From Xenoacremonium recifei (lineage: Eukaryota > Ascomycota > Sordariomycetes > Hypocreales > Nectriaceae): a stretch of DNA of 64,000 bases. Positions 43,866 through 54,925 of this stretch are shown here, one piece after another. Under the pieces are notes generated by a model. It was not told the DNA's origin, searched no databases, and saw nothing but the letters and a program-made list of their open reading frames with translations. Position numbers and translations under genes: made by a program. Location of the stretch: positions 62,001 through 126,000 of the forward strand of contig WOFQ01000005.1 in assembly GCA_012184525.1 (NCBI GenBank). Reading direction: 5' to 3'. The stretch's first letter is position 1. Each line of letters opens with the position of its first letter.

Positions 43866-45865
43866 ATGGCATCGTTCATGCAAGCACCTGATTACTCATA
43901 CATTGACCACCCGAGGTCTCGTCTCAATGTCAATTTGCCGAAAGACTCACTCTTCTCCTCCATAGTGTCATCCTCTCAATACTTCAACATGGACGTCGAG
44001 GACTCTGCGCCAAATCCTAACGTCAATATGTGGCTATCTTCTGACGACGAGTCGAATCCTCCAGCTTCAATAGCGCCCAGCTCCCGAACGCGTGGCTCTC
44101 GTCGCCATAGAACCTCTCTTCGCAATCCCAGGGATCGCCCTGTACTAGGTTCTATAAGATCACTTCGTTATAGTGACATACGTCCCAGAACGTCGCCTCA
44201 AACAGAAAGCACAGAAAAGCTTCAGCGTGTTCCAACTCAAGGATCTGTGGACGGGGTGGCGTCTGTCACAACACGCGACGATGGCCAAGAATATCCCACC
44301 GGCATGAAACTCTTCCTCATTACCTTAGCTCTGTGTCTGGCTGTCTTCGTAATGGCATTAGGTATTGTGCCCCTTTTTCTCTAGAACTTTCTTTGATCTA
44401 ATCGCTCCTAGACAATTCGATCATTGCGACAGCAATCCCCAGAATAACTGACCAGTTCCATAGCCTGGATGATGTCGGCTGGTACGGATCCGCTTACATG
44501 TTGACCGGCGCTTCACTCCAGTTATTCTTCGGCAAATTTTACACCTTCTGGAGCATCAAGTGGACATTTCTTGCAGTCGTCGCCATATTTGAAGTTGGCA
44601 GTCTTGTCTGCGGTGTAGCGCCAAACAGCATTACCCTGATCATCGGGCGAGCCATCTCTGGTATAGGCTCTGCCGGGATCTTCGCTGGCGCGCTGACAAT
44701 TCTGGCTTACACTGTACCCCTCCACCGGCGGCCAGTCTACACGGGTCTTGTTAGTGGCATGTGGGGGATATCATCCGTCGCTGGTCCATTACTGGGTGGT
44801 CTCCTCACCGACCAAGTCTCCTGGCGATGGTGCTTCTACATCAATCTTCCCATTGGGTGTATCACCATCGTTGTCATTGCCATATTCTTCCCCGACCCAA
44901 AGCGCCGCATTGAGTCTGCAACATGGAGAGTGCGATTCTGGCAACTTGACCCCATTGGGACATGCATTTTCATGCCCGCCGTCGTTTGTGTCCTTCTTGC
45001 GCTTCAATGGGGCGGTACCAAGTACGACTGGGATGACTCGAAGATCACGAGTTTACTCATGCTCGCCGTGTTTTTGCTCATTATCTTCGTCTACATTCAG
45101 TTCAAGATGCAAGAGAATGCAACAATACCTCCTCGCATATATAAGAAACGATCCGTTTGGGCAGCCAGTATCTTTTCCTTATTTACCGGGGCTTGCTTTC
45201 TTACAGCGATCTACTTCTTGCCCATCTGGTTCCAGTCTGTCAAGGGGGCGTCAGCTATATCATCCGGAGTGCGAAACTTGCCCATGCTTATGGGAACCGT
45301 CTTTTTCGCTGTCATTTCAGGTGCTGTTGTTACCTGGTGGGGTTACTACACGCCTTTCATGATTGTCGGTGCAGTGATGATGGCGGTTGGCTTTGGGCTC
45401 ATCACCACATTCAAGCCAGACAGCAAGCCAGCTGAGTGGATTGGATACCAGATCCTTGGAGGCGTCGGAGTAGGACTCGGGCTGCAACAATCGCTCATTG
45501 CGGTGCAAGTTGTTTGCGAAATGGCGGACATTCCCACTGGCACCGCCATTATCGTCTTCGCCCAAACACTTGGTGGCGCCTTGTGTGTTAGTGCAGGTCA
45601 GACCGTCTTTACCAACAAACTGGTCGAAAAGATTGTTCAGTACGTCCCAGGGTTGGATCCAGGATTCGTGCTTGCAGCGGGCGCAACAAACATCCGGTCT
45701 GCGATAAAGTCAGAATGGATTCCAGGTGTAATTCGAGCTTACAATGATGCGCTCACTACAAGTTTCTACGTCGGCGCTGCAACAGCTTCGGCGACAATTA
45801 TTGGTGCGGTTTTTGTAGAGTGGAAGACCGTCAAGGGAGCAAATATAGAAATGGCTGTTGCTTGA
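43866..45865 (+). CDS. MFS drug:H+ antiporter, DHA2 (14-TM) family
   Basis: Exons 43866-44361 and 44412-45865 give 649 residues. A 140-residue Ser/Arg-rich cytosolic N-terminus precedes about 14 hydrophobic segments. Family motifs include FVMALDNSIIATAIPRITDQ, DVGWYGSAYMLTGASLQLFF, GRAISGIGSAGIFAGAL and LSWRW-type VSWRWCFYINLPIGC. Such plasma-membrane exporters extrude toxic compounds or secondary metabolites by proton exchange, as for gliotoxin- or trichothecene-type pumps. No biosynthetic genes lie beside it, so the substrate is unknown. The N-terminal extension is longer than usual. It converges on the glucanase gene. Confidence 0.92.
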
Positions 45866-46075
45866 AGGGATCAAAGAAGTCTAAATGTTTTTGACGGAGG
45901 AAAATGAGTCGGGTGGGAAGCCATCCTTTTTTTTAAGGACATTGTCTGATAGCAATTTTACTGATTGGGCTCTAGCTGTATTTTCTTTTAGGCGTCTTGT
46001 GCGATTGGATAATCTAATCTTGAAAATATATACCGATGCGAAATGTTCTGAGTCTCGTACAAATAGTGAGTTTGC

Positions 46076-47454
46076 TCAGCATGGGCTGAGGCTGCTTGCT
46101 AGGCTGGCATCATCTGGAATCGCGCCCGCAGCCACAGCGGATTTATAACACCATCGCCAGTCATCCGTCCCATCGCACTTCCATGACCAGAAAAACCAGC
46201 CATTTGACTTCTCAAAAGACTGGGCTTGGGCTGCCCAGTAGCTTTTGTACCAGCTCTCTTGGCCATCGATCTGGAACTCGGCCGTGTTCTTGAGTGTGCT
46301 ATTCACGGACAAGGACCACTCTCCGACGTAGACGTCTTCGCCCATATAGTCGTCGCAGGCTGTCTCGATGTAGCCCTCCTTTGTGCCTGGGACCCGAGTA
46401 TCGAAGCTGAGGTATCGGTGAGCATCGAACCAGGCCATCTCGGTGCTAGAGAGATTGGTTCTTGGATTGCCTGATCCCCATGAAGTACCCTAGTTGATGT
46501 CAATACTCTTGGTCGTGCTATAGCGCGAGGGGATGAGCGCACCATGAATTGGATATGAAGCCGGTCGGAATCCGTAACATTCAGGTAGCTTTCCATGTAC
46601 TGGATGCGATCATATGCTGTGGGATAGAAGTTTGCGATCATGTCAGCGGCGTCGTCCATCCATGGGCTGACGTGCACTGGCTCGTTGAGGACTTCAACCA
46701 TCCCGACGGTGGTATAGTTCCCGTTTGTGTGGATTCGTTTGGTTATCCATTCGAGAAACCTGTAAGCTCTCTCATAGTTGTCTTCGGTGTAGAATCCAGG
46801 TTCAGGAACAGACTGTCCGGCGTTAGAGGAGTTTGAGGCGCTTTTCCTTACTTCGAAATAGCATGCGGTGACTTACATGACCGGTAAACTGCTCATTTGG
46901 CGTTTGTGCTCCAGGTGCGGCATGCAGATCGATAATCACGTACAAGCCATTGTCCTGACACCAACCCACGATGCGATCCAAATGCCAGACCCCTCCACGA
47001 GGAAAATACTCGTCATCATATACGAGATCCTCATCAATCCAGTATCCCACAGGGATTCGCACAGCATTTAGCCCCAAGCTGGCAATCTCCTTGATGTCAT
47101 CTTCCGTCGTCCAATTTGTCCAGTGCTGTTCGAAGGCAGCATCGGCAGCGTCTTGGCCAATGCCTTCCACGCATGCCCACTCGTCATTATAATCGCCGCA
47201 GCCCATGCTCTCCCAAGATGCTTCGGCCATCCATCGCTCAACGATGAACTGCGAGCCAAGGTTGACGCCACGGATCTTGTCGGCGCTCGAGAGCCATCGC
47301 TCTGTTAGCTGCTCACCTCTCTTCAAGGCATTATCTTAAAAAAATTTAGCTGCGCTCATATGAATGAAGTTTGGACCTATTCACTTCTTGATTGTGGAGT
47401 CCATGACCTGGCAGTTACAATGAAGAGAGACAGGACTAACGCCGAGAGCATCAT
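46076..47454 (-). CDS. Secreted endo-beta-1,6-glucanase, GH5
   Basis: Exons 47454-47408, 47318-46877, 46812-46543 and 46489-46076 give 390 residues. The start MMLSALVLSLFIVTARG is a signal peptide. The mature enzyme follows fungal glucan endo-1,6-beta-glucosidase: KIRGVNLGSQFIVERWM, YNDEWACVEGIGQDAADAAF, LNAVRIPVGYW, VIIDLHAAPGAQ, MVEVLNEPV with acid/base Glu207, VYVGEWSLS with nucleophile Glu310, and WFFWSWKCDG. It cleaves beta-1,6-glucan in fungal walls, serving wall remodelling, autolysis or attack on other fungi. Intron 1 acceptor has alternatives; the one used keeps the signal peptide in frame with GEQLTERWLSSADKIRG. Confidence 0.9.
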
Positions 47455-50065
47455 GATGTTTAGGTAGAGGTTCGTAGGCAACTATCCATAGTGTTCTATT
47501 ACGACCGAGGCCCAGCAAGCTACATATATACATAGTGAGCGGAATTGCGACTGGAATGTTGATCTATTTGTTTCCTTGGTTTGGCGAGAATCGCATGATT
47601 AGTACGGAAATGCTGCGCGGTCGGGGGTTCCGCCTTCTACTTGATTGCGTTGTCCAAGGTCTCAAGAAACAAGGGCGCCCAACTATAGTTACGGATATAA
47701 CGTGTCCACGTGTTTCGAAACGCCAGATCTGCCCGATGTATGCCTATTAAGATTGCAAAGGAATGCGGCTGATAAGCTCGAGTGTTCCTGATGCTTGTGC
47801 GTGGATTTTCTTAGTGTTGGTAGATGCCACAACTTTCTCCACCATGCGCCCTGGATATCTTACATCACCACCAGCATTCACATTCCAGTAAAACGTAATA
47901 CTTCACTAGCAGCAGCCCGCAACTGGGCAGAATATTGTCCTTCCAAGATTTCAATCCGTAAAGTGCTTTATGTGTACGCAAAACTATTCCATCTTGGGCG
48001 CAATGCCCGCCTTGATCTGCAGACCAGCAGCAAGTTGTAGAAAGCTTACATTTAAACTTCACCCTGAGCTCTCCGTCATCTGTAGCATTTTGATACACGA
48101 GTACAATAAATGCGATCTGGTCCATATTTAACGGCGGTTCCGATAGGTAGATGCGGCTTATACCTGATCATTGCATGGTGACTTCATATATCTGAAACGC
48201 TATGCGCCCAACACGGTATTGCCTGTGTAGATGATGTTCTCCGAGGCATTCCTTTGCAAGCCCAGACAACGATTCTCCGGTAAATTTCCCCGCGACTATT
48301 CGAATTAAGCCGCAAGTTTCCGTTGAGTACACGCAACAACATAAATCTATTGTTCTCGTAATAGTATTGGACTAGGTCGAAGCAAGTCATCAAATACGCT
48401 TAGTCCCCCATCTCCGTCAAGTCTCTGAACTTTCCCCGATTCTTTTCTTATGAGAGAAATTAGGGATTTGTTTATAGTTGTTGGTTGCTCAGTAAAACGG
48501 ACCTGGTAGCAATCCCGGGCGCGGTTCTTTCGTCTCCCCATATAATGCTGGTTTCTGGTGAACACCAGTGTGCCAGTCGAACTACACCAGAGGCAAGGAT
48601 TTTACGTCCTACTGAAGACACTGCCAAAAGAAGAGAGAAGACTATGTGCCTGCTTGTTTGAAGAATTCAGAACAAGTTCCCATAAGAGATGGGCATAGGC
48701 AGAATTTCGGACACCCACGGGCCCTAAGTCTTCGGACTAACATTTCTCGCAAGGAGCTCAATGAGTAGAGTCATGCGGTTGCCAAATACTTAGCCGGTAA
48801 ATCCTTCATTAAAGTTCAGAATGGGAATGAGAATCCCTCTTCTGTAAGACGTATTTTCATGAAAGTTATGAGCAGTCTTGATGTGTCCCGCCTAGCCTGT
48901 AAGATGTAGTTCGAATGACAATAAATGCCAAAAGTCACAATCTTACGGGGCCAGCAACTTGTATTCCCCTAAGGCTATAAAGGGTGTCAAGTAATTTTTT
49001 TTTTTTTAATTTTTTTTTAATTTTCTTTTTTTTTTTTTTTTTGCGTGAAAGACATGGCCCGACATGGCTCTGCATCTGGCTCATGGCCAATATGGCGTCA
49101 AGATGCTATTATTGCGAGGGTGATGGACGCCAGCTCCAAAGAGAGAGAGAAAAAAATAGCAGAGCGAATTTTTCGCATATATTTATAGATCGTCTCACCT
49201 TCGGGTTCGGATGAAACCCGACGAAGTTGCAGACACGCAACCCCCTAACTAGGTGGTTTCCCTGCGTAGTCTCAGAACCTGGACTCTGGGTCATGATCGC
49301 GACAACCACCGACATTTGACACATCCCCATACAGACTATTAGGTGCTAGTGGGTCATAGATAAATACAGAGTAAATCTTCTCCTTAAAAAGTTTTGACGT
49401 TCTGAAAAAAGCGTATAGTATACGCTTGCCGTCGTCTGTCCGGGCCAATTCCTTAACCATCTTCATGGACTTCAGTCAAATCATTACCATTGAAGAGAGA
49501 AAGAAAAATCTGTCGATCGCTGAAGTTTGTTTACTAAATTTTTAATTTTTTTCTACTTATACTTTTTTATAGAGGTTTAAGTTGTCGCCATACCTAAATC
49601 CTGACCAGGGGTTGAAACGCGGAGACGCAACTCAAACGCAGGTGTAGTTCGCGACGCCGTAAGCGATGCTTCAGCTACGGCTCTCCAGCAACATGATCGC
49701 CGTTTGAGAAATTTGGGGAGACGCGCCCGTAATTTGAGCCTCTCGGGTCTGTCGTCGTTCATGAAGCGAGACGACGTTACCTAACCGCCAAGTTTCATCT
49801 CATCCTAGAGGTCTCATACCCCGACAATTAGACTACGGCCCCGACGGTCCGTCGCTACATCGGGGTGTAAACCTTGAGACAAAGCTTACTTCTCCTATTC
49901 TACAATCTACTATAAATGCTCATCGTTACCCCAACTTCAACCAGACATTTCGTCCCAACCAGCTTTCGACATCTTTCGGTTGTTTCCTTCTGTTTCATTC
50001 TTTCCTTGTGGCCGGCCCACTGTCATTACTCTCAGTATCTTCTTTCTTTCTTCTATTACATCAAT
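47455..50065. other. AT-rich gene-poor region and promoter of the Gly/Asn-rich gene
   Basis: 2.6 kb without a supported gene, poorer in G+C than its surroundings, with a long T-tract block at 48991-49042. It could be an eroded repeat, but I recognise no element. A TATAAA at 49911-49916 suits the next gene as a TATA box. Confidence 0.5.
49911..49916 (+). promoter_or_regulatory. TATA box of the Gly/Asn-rich secreted protein gene
   Basis: TATAAA lies 150 bp before the chosen ATG (50066) and is followed by a CT-rich leader. An in-frame ATG at 49916 overlaps this TATA box, which argues it lies before the transcript start. Confidence 0.45.
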
Positions 50066-50923
50066 ATGAAGTTTCTGTATCTTATTGCGCTGGCCGCTTC
50101 GGTCTCTGCCATGGCTTTAGAGCCTCGTCAACATCATGGAGGCGGCGGCCATCACGGCGGTAATAACGGAGGTGGTAATGGTGGCGGCAACAACGGAGGC
50201 AATGGCGGCGGCAACAACAATGGAAACGGAGGCAACAATAATGGAGGTGGCAACAACAATGGAAACGGAGGCAACAATAATGGAGGCGGCAACAACAATG
50301 GAAACGGAGGCAACAATAACGGAGGCGGCAACAACGGCAATGGAAATGGGAACGGCGGAAACAACAATGGCAATGGTAACGGGAACGGAAACGGGAACGG
50401 CGGAGGCAATGCCGCAACCACTACTCTCGCCATAACACCCTCTCCTGTAGCAACTCCTGCTTCTGCTGCCGTCAACAACGCCGTCGCCGCCGATGGAACC
50501 ACCGACGGCCAGACGATCGTTCTCTTCGAAGTCAACGGCGTCCCCGGAAACGAATGCCTCACGTTCCGCAACAACGGTGAAATGGTCGATGCGGCCTGCG
50601 TCGATGACTCCGCCGACCGACAAATTACGCCCACCACGATCAACGGCCAGGCTGCTCTTCGCGTGCAGCGAACCTTCACGGCTGACTTCCGACCCGACCT
50701 CGTCGATGTTGATGCATGTGTTGGATTCAACGGCACGGACTTTCTCGCGGAGGATTGTAACTCATCAGACATTCAGTTGGTCACTTTTACAGGTGTTCAG
50801 CTGGTCGCTTCCGGAGGTGCTTGTGCGAGCGGTCATGACGATCTCGCACAGTTGACTGTTGATGAGTCCGGGGCCGACTGCGCTAGCTACACTGTTACCA
50901 ACGTCCAGGCTGCGACTTCATAA
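50066..50923 (+). CDS. Secreted Gly/Asn-rich repeat protein
   Basis: Single exon, 285 residues. MKFLYLIALAASVSAMA is a clear signal peptide. Then comes His/Gly sequence and about 90 residues made almost only of Gly and Asn, including three tandem 13-residue units (39 nt each, 50210-50326). The C-terminal 150 residues are a Cys-containing, Asp/Val/Thr-rich folded-looking domain (QTIVLFEVNGVPGNECLTF, DACVGFNGTDFLAEDC). I do not recognise this domain. Similar layouts occur in cell-wall, surface-coat or effector-like proteins. There is no obvious GPI signal at the C-terminus. In-frame codons upstream to 49916 overlap the TATA box and are not taken as coding. Confidence 0.82.
   Translation: MKFLYLIALAASVSAMALEPRQHHGGGGHHGGNNGGGNGGGNNGGNGGGNNNGNGGNNNGGGNNNGNGGNNNGGGNNNGNGGNNNGGGNNGNGNGNGGNNNGNGNGNGNGNGGGNAATTTLAITPSPVATPASAAVNNAVAADGTTDGQTIVLFEVNGVPGNECLTFRNNGEMVDAACVDDSADRQITPTTINGQAALRVQRTFTADFRPDLVDVDACVGFNGTDFLAEDCNSSDIQLVTFTGVQLVASGGACASGHDDLAQLTVDESGADCASYTVTNVQAATS
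50210..50326 (+). repeat. Three 39-bp tandem repeats
   Basis: Copies at 50210-50248, 50249-50287 and 50288-50326 encode GNNNGNGGNNNGG and differ at one or two third-codon bases. They are flanked by shorter degenerate GGN units. Copy number is likely to vary between strains. Confidence 0.85.
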
Positions 50924-51250
50924 TTTCTGTGAAGCCCTTCATATTGGTATTCTAGAAGAGAAATAGGAAGTGAACCGATAGGGTACCACATTTTATATTA
51001 AATACTTGCGTCTCCTGACCTCGCCCATTTCTCACTCAGTCCTGTGTTATTGTTCCGCATTCAAAAGCCCGGAAGAACCTGGCGTTCGGAGGGTCATAAT
51101 AAAGGTAGCGTCATGAAGGTAGCAATCAGGTGAAGAGCCTAAATCGCAGGAGGCATGATTAGAGGCCATAATGAAGAAGACAGATATTTTAAATAAAAAG
51201 AAGGAACCTGATGCAAAAAGAATTCAGTCGCTGAAAAATGCAAAAGCTTA
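50924..51250. other. Intergenic
   Basis: 3' flank of the repeat-protein gene and the region before tRNA-Pro. Nothing else recognised. Confidence 0.5.
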
Positions 51251-51335
51251 GGGCTCCGCCGGGGCTCGAACCCGGGGCCTCGTGCAGTTGAGGAGAGTAC
51301 CCAAAGCACGAATCATACCACTAGACCACGAAGCC
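51251..51335 (-). tRNA. tRNA-Pro (TGG) with a short intron
   Basis: Reading 51335 to 51251: acceptor GGCTTCG pairs with CGGAGCC (one G-T pair), the D-arm is GGTCTAGTGGTATGATT, and the T-arm is CCCGG-GTTCGAG-CCCCGG-like. Anticodon stem CGTGC/GCACG encloses anticodon TGG (51303-51301). A 13-nt intron at 51299-51287 sits after the base 3' of the anticodon. Discriminator base C. Confidence 0.92.
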
Positions 51336-51978
51336 AATGACTGGATGCTGGTCATGAGGGAAAAGCATGTCTATACGTCTGGCACCTTTGGAGCAGACCA
51401 TCCATGGGACCAAGATATAATTCTTGCCCTACCCTTCATTACTCCTTACCCTTGGTTACTTTGAAGAACTACTCTAGAGCTGACGAAATATTCTTTTTGT
51501 TGTCGAAATGTTTGTTATGGAACCCGACCGACTGGCATGTTTGCTATGTACCTAAGTACCCAACCTATCAACCCAAGGTCATGACAAACTGACGCGAATT
51601 ACGTGTTCATATCGTCTCAGTTTTATTTTACTTATGATAGAAAGGTCCCGCGCGGTTTTTAGTCTTTTTGAACAACGTTTCCAATCGATTTAACATAAGC
51701 GGGATATGTCGAAGTGGTACTCTCTCAACAGCCACTCACTTACCCTGCACGCAACAGCACTTTGTCTTCTGATGACAAGGCAATGTAGATGCATATTAAT
51801 ACAATACGGAATGAAAGAACTATCTATTATTCTATGTAAATCTCTCATAGTTCTAGCTTATCTTAAGCCCATAACTTCTAACACTCTGAGTGGTGCTTCG
51901 TTTAATGACTTAACCTTCTAACCGAGCAAATGAAATCCTGTATCATCGATCTAGAGAACCTCAGAAGACAACACCATA
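51336..51978. other. Intergenic
   Basis: AT-rich DNA upstream of tRNA-Pro and after the CoADR gene stop. Short open frames have no domain. Confidence 0.5.
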
Positions 51979-53658
51979 CTATGCCGCCAGACTGGTGAAG
52001 TTGGCCTCTTCAACGGTTTTGAAACCTCCATCGAGATTGACCACGTTGAACCCATGCTGCTTTAGAATCCTCGCCGCCACATAACCACGATATCCAACTC
52101 GACAATACGCCAGCACCGGAACGTCTGATCGAAGTTCCCCGATGCGCTCTCTAAGATTTGCCAATGGTATGTTGATCGAGTGTTTCATATGGCCTCCAGA
52201 ATACTCTGCGGGCGTCCGGACATCAACAATCTGGAACTCCTCTAGTTTCCGACGCCCATGAACTAGGTCGGCGCTGTGGATGATGTCGACATCGCCATGA
52301 AGCACGTTGGAAGCAGCGAACCCTGCCATGTTGATGGCATCTTTTGCTGCTCCATACGGAGGAGCGTAGCCAAGCTCCAGATGCTCGAGGTCCTCGACGG
52401 TCATCCCAGCCCTCATGGCCGTTGCCATGACATCGACGCGCTTGTCGACTCCATCCCTTCCTATGACCTGCGCTCCGAGGATTTTCCCAGTTGGCTTTTC
52501 GAAGGCTAGCTTAATCGTCAGGGGCGATGACCCAGGGTACCATCCGACATGCTGAGGTGGGTGAACTGTGACATATTCGTGCTTGATCCCCAACCGATCA
52601 AGACTGCTGGTCGACATCCCCGCGGCACCAACGGTCACACCAAAGACCTGACAGACCCAAGTCCCAAGGTTGCCGCGATATTTGACTTCTCTGCCTGAGA
52701 TATGGTCGGCCACGAGGCGTCCTTGTCGGTTTGCAGGGCCTGCAAGGGCTAAAGGCATGGGCTGGCCGGTCACAAGATGAGGCGTCTCGACCATGTCTCC
52801 GACGGCGTAGATGTCAGGGTCTGATGTCTGCATGAAGTCGTTGACAGTAAGTCCGGATCTTCCGACAGCAAGGCCGGCATCCTTCGCAATGGAGGTTCGG
52901 GCATGCACACCCACAGCAACAATGATGATATCGGCGGGAACTGGGTCAATACCCTCGGCATGGACCTCGCTTGGTTGCGACTCCGTAGCGGGAGAGATCT
53001 TGGTAACTCGAGAACCCACGTGGAGGTGAACTCCGTTCTTGCTAAGCTCGTCATCCACAATCTGCCCAAAATCGCCGTCGATTTGTGGGAAGACGTGCTC
53101 GCTAACCTCAAAGAGAGTCACATCCATGCCTGCTTTGCGGAAGTTCTCTGCAGTCTCAAGACCGATGAATCCACCGCCAATAATAACTGCTCTTTGGGCA
53201 TTCGTTGCCTGGATCATCGCTTGGGTTTTCTGAAGGTCGGGTATTGTTTGCAGCGTGAAAACATTCTTTGATCGAATGTTCTCGATGGGAGGAAGAAATG
53301 ACTCGGCGCCCATAGAGAGAACGAGCTTGTCGTAAGATATTCTCTGTTCTTGTCCAGTCGCGCAGTCTCGCACGGTGGCTTCCTTGGTTTCTCGGTGAAT
53401 TTGCGTGAGCTCGGAGTTTATGTGAGCGTCGATGTTGAACCAGCTCTTCATCTTCTCGACGGTCTGAAGGCGCAGCTTGGCTTCGCTATCGACAACGCCA
53501 CCGAGTGCATAAGGCAAGCCGCAATTGGCGAAACTGACGTAGGGTCCTTTCTCCACGACAGTGATCTTTGCGGTCTCATCGAGCCGACGCAGACGCGTGG
53601 CACATGACATGCCACCGGCGACACCACCAGCGATGAGAATATGCTTGGGGTTTGACAT
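51979..53658 (-). CDS. CoA-disulfide reductase / rhodanese fusion
   Basis: Intronless, 559 residues. It is an FAD-dependent pyridine-nucleotide disulfide oxidoreductase of the single-cysteine CoADR/NADH oxidase/polysulfide reductase group. Motifs are the FAD-binding IAGGVAGGMSCATRLRR, the active-site SFANCGLPYALGG with Cys46, the NAD(P)-binding VIIGGGFIGLETAEN near residue 160, and DIYAVGDMVE. A dimerisation domain follows. The last 100 residues are a rhodanese domain with VDVRTPAEYSGGH and active Cys519 in AYCRVGYRG. The CoADR-rhodanese fusion is a bacterial architecture used for CoA disulfide or persulfide reduction. There is no targeting peptide, so cytosolic redox or sulfur handling is likely. 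Lack of introns and bacterial layout suggest horizontal origin. Confidence 0.92.
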   Translation of the reverse strand: MSNPKHILIAGGVAGGMSCATRLRRLDETAKITVVEKGPYVSFANCGLPYALGGVVDSEAKLRLQTVEKMKSWFNIDAHINSELTQIHRETKEATVRDCATGQEQRISYDKLVLSMGAESFLPPIENIRSKNVFTLQTIPDLQKTQAMIQATNAQRAVIIGGGFIGLETAENFRKAGMDVTLFEVSEHVFPQIDGDFGQIVDDELSKNGVHLHVGSRVTKISPATESQPSEVHAEGIDPVPADIIIVAVGVHARTSIAKDAGLAVGRSGLTVNDFMQTSDPDIYAVGDMVETPHLVTGQPMPLALAGPANRQGRLVADHISGREVKYRGNLGTWVCQVFGVTVGAAGMSTSSLDRLGIKHEYVTVHPPQHVGWYPGSSPLTIKLAFEKPTGKILGAQVIGRDGVDKRVDVMATAMRAGMTVEDLEHLELGYAPPYGAAKDAINMAGFAASNVLHGDVDIIHSADLVHGRRKLEEFQIVDVRTPAEYSGGHMKHSINIPLANLRERIGELRSDVPVLAYCRVGYRGYVAARILKQHGFNVVNLDGGFKTVEEANFTSLAA

Positions 53659-54925
53659 GACTGCTGTTTGATGGGAGAAGTTCGGATTTCGATGAAATGA
53701 ATGTTTGATGTGGGTTTATGAGCCTCTATAGTTGGTGGTGAACGACGAAACTTATATGACAGTGGCTGTAGAGTCCAGGCCAGCCTCGACCCAACTTGTG
53801 GCCTTATCACGTCCCAGGCTTACGATCCGGCGGATTTCTCATAATTGCTTAGGGCATAATCACGTTAGGATTCTACGCCCGGAAAGCCGAAAGACAGCCT
53901 GAAAACACAGTGGCGCCGGCACTTTGGCGAGTGCAGAATCGCATCGGCGACATGGACCGGAGGAAGTGGAGACGCCGGGCACGTCTTCGGCGACCTCCCG
54001 CAAAGTAGTCCCCGAGGTTGGAGATACCTACTTTGTGATGCAGTACTCATAACGAGTGTGAATCAAAGCTTTATGAGCCTGCGACTTATGAAATATTATT
54101 AGAAGAAGTCATGACTCAAAGTTCAAGTAGATTGATGCTGGGTAACATCGTTTCAGCACAATGCAGATCAGGGTCTTTGTCTTAACCCTAACGATGGTTG
54201 GGGAACGCACTTCAAGCCGCAGGTGCCGGAGGGATATAACCGATTGGCTATTTTATTTTAAACGAGCAACCAAGTATCGTCATTTAGAGCGTATGGCGAA
54301 GTGTCGCATCCCATCGAGCAATCAAAGCTTACTTCGCGACCCAGATGATATGGTGCAAACCTGAGTCGACTATAGCACAACGATGTGCATGAAGTACTTC
54401 CTTAGACTCATCGTTTTGAGATGTCTCACTCAGACGACGGAGGTCTTAAGAGTCAAACGATACCTTGTGTTTCTTGATGCAAAGGTTCTCTTCGTTGGTT
54501 GCACCTAGGAAGCAATAATCGGAACGGATGCTTTTCGTTGGTATCACAACATGAACGCGTCCCGATGGCGTCAAGGTATCTTCGTCGTTCCATGCATTTA
54601 TTGATCAATTATTCTTCATTCCTCGATGGCTCCCACATATTGGCAACTTTGTACATGTCAATATCGGGTGATATTCATTGACCCTGGAGTCTGAATTGGT
54701 CGACGATATTTGCCCGTGACCATGTAACCAAGCCTTTCTGAGGCTGATGGTTGTTTTCGTGACAATATTGGGCAGCTAAGGAGCCCTCTCCTTTCGAAGC
54801 AACGTAGATGGAAGAATAAATAGGGGACTCACCTCGAATTCTTCTCTTTAGCTAAGCCCATGCTCATCTCGATACACCTCGGATCCTCCAAGGTTGCCTC
54901 TTTCGATTCATAAGCTCTCATAGCC
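53659..54925. promoter_or_regulatory. Divergent intergenic region, CoADR and oxalate decarboxylase
   Basis: 1.27 kb between outward-facing genes. It holds both promoters. Small open frames have no domain; no repeat recognised. Confidence 0.5.

Noticed and set aside
49916..50065. In-frame N-terminal extension of the Gly/Asn-rich protein
   Set aside because: Its ATG overlaps a TATA box, and the downstream ATG gives a textbook signal peptide.
50210..50326. Regular 39-bp repeats resembling a CRISPR array
   Set aside because: The repeats are contiguous without spacers, in frame and translated as Gly/Asn units in a eukaryotic gene.
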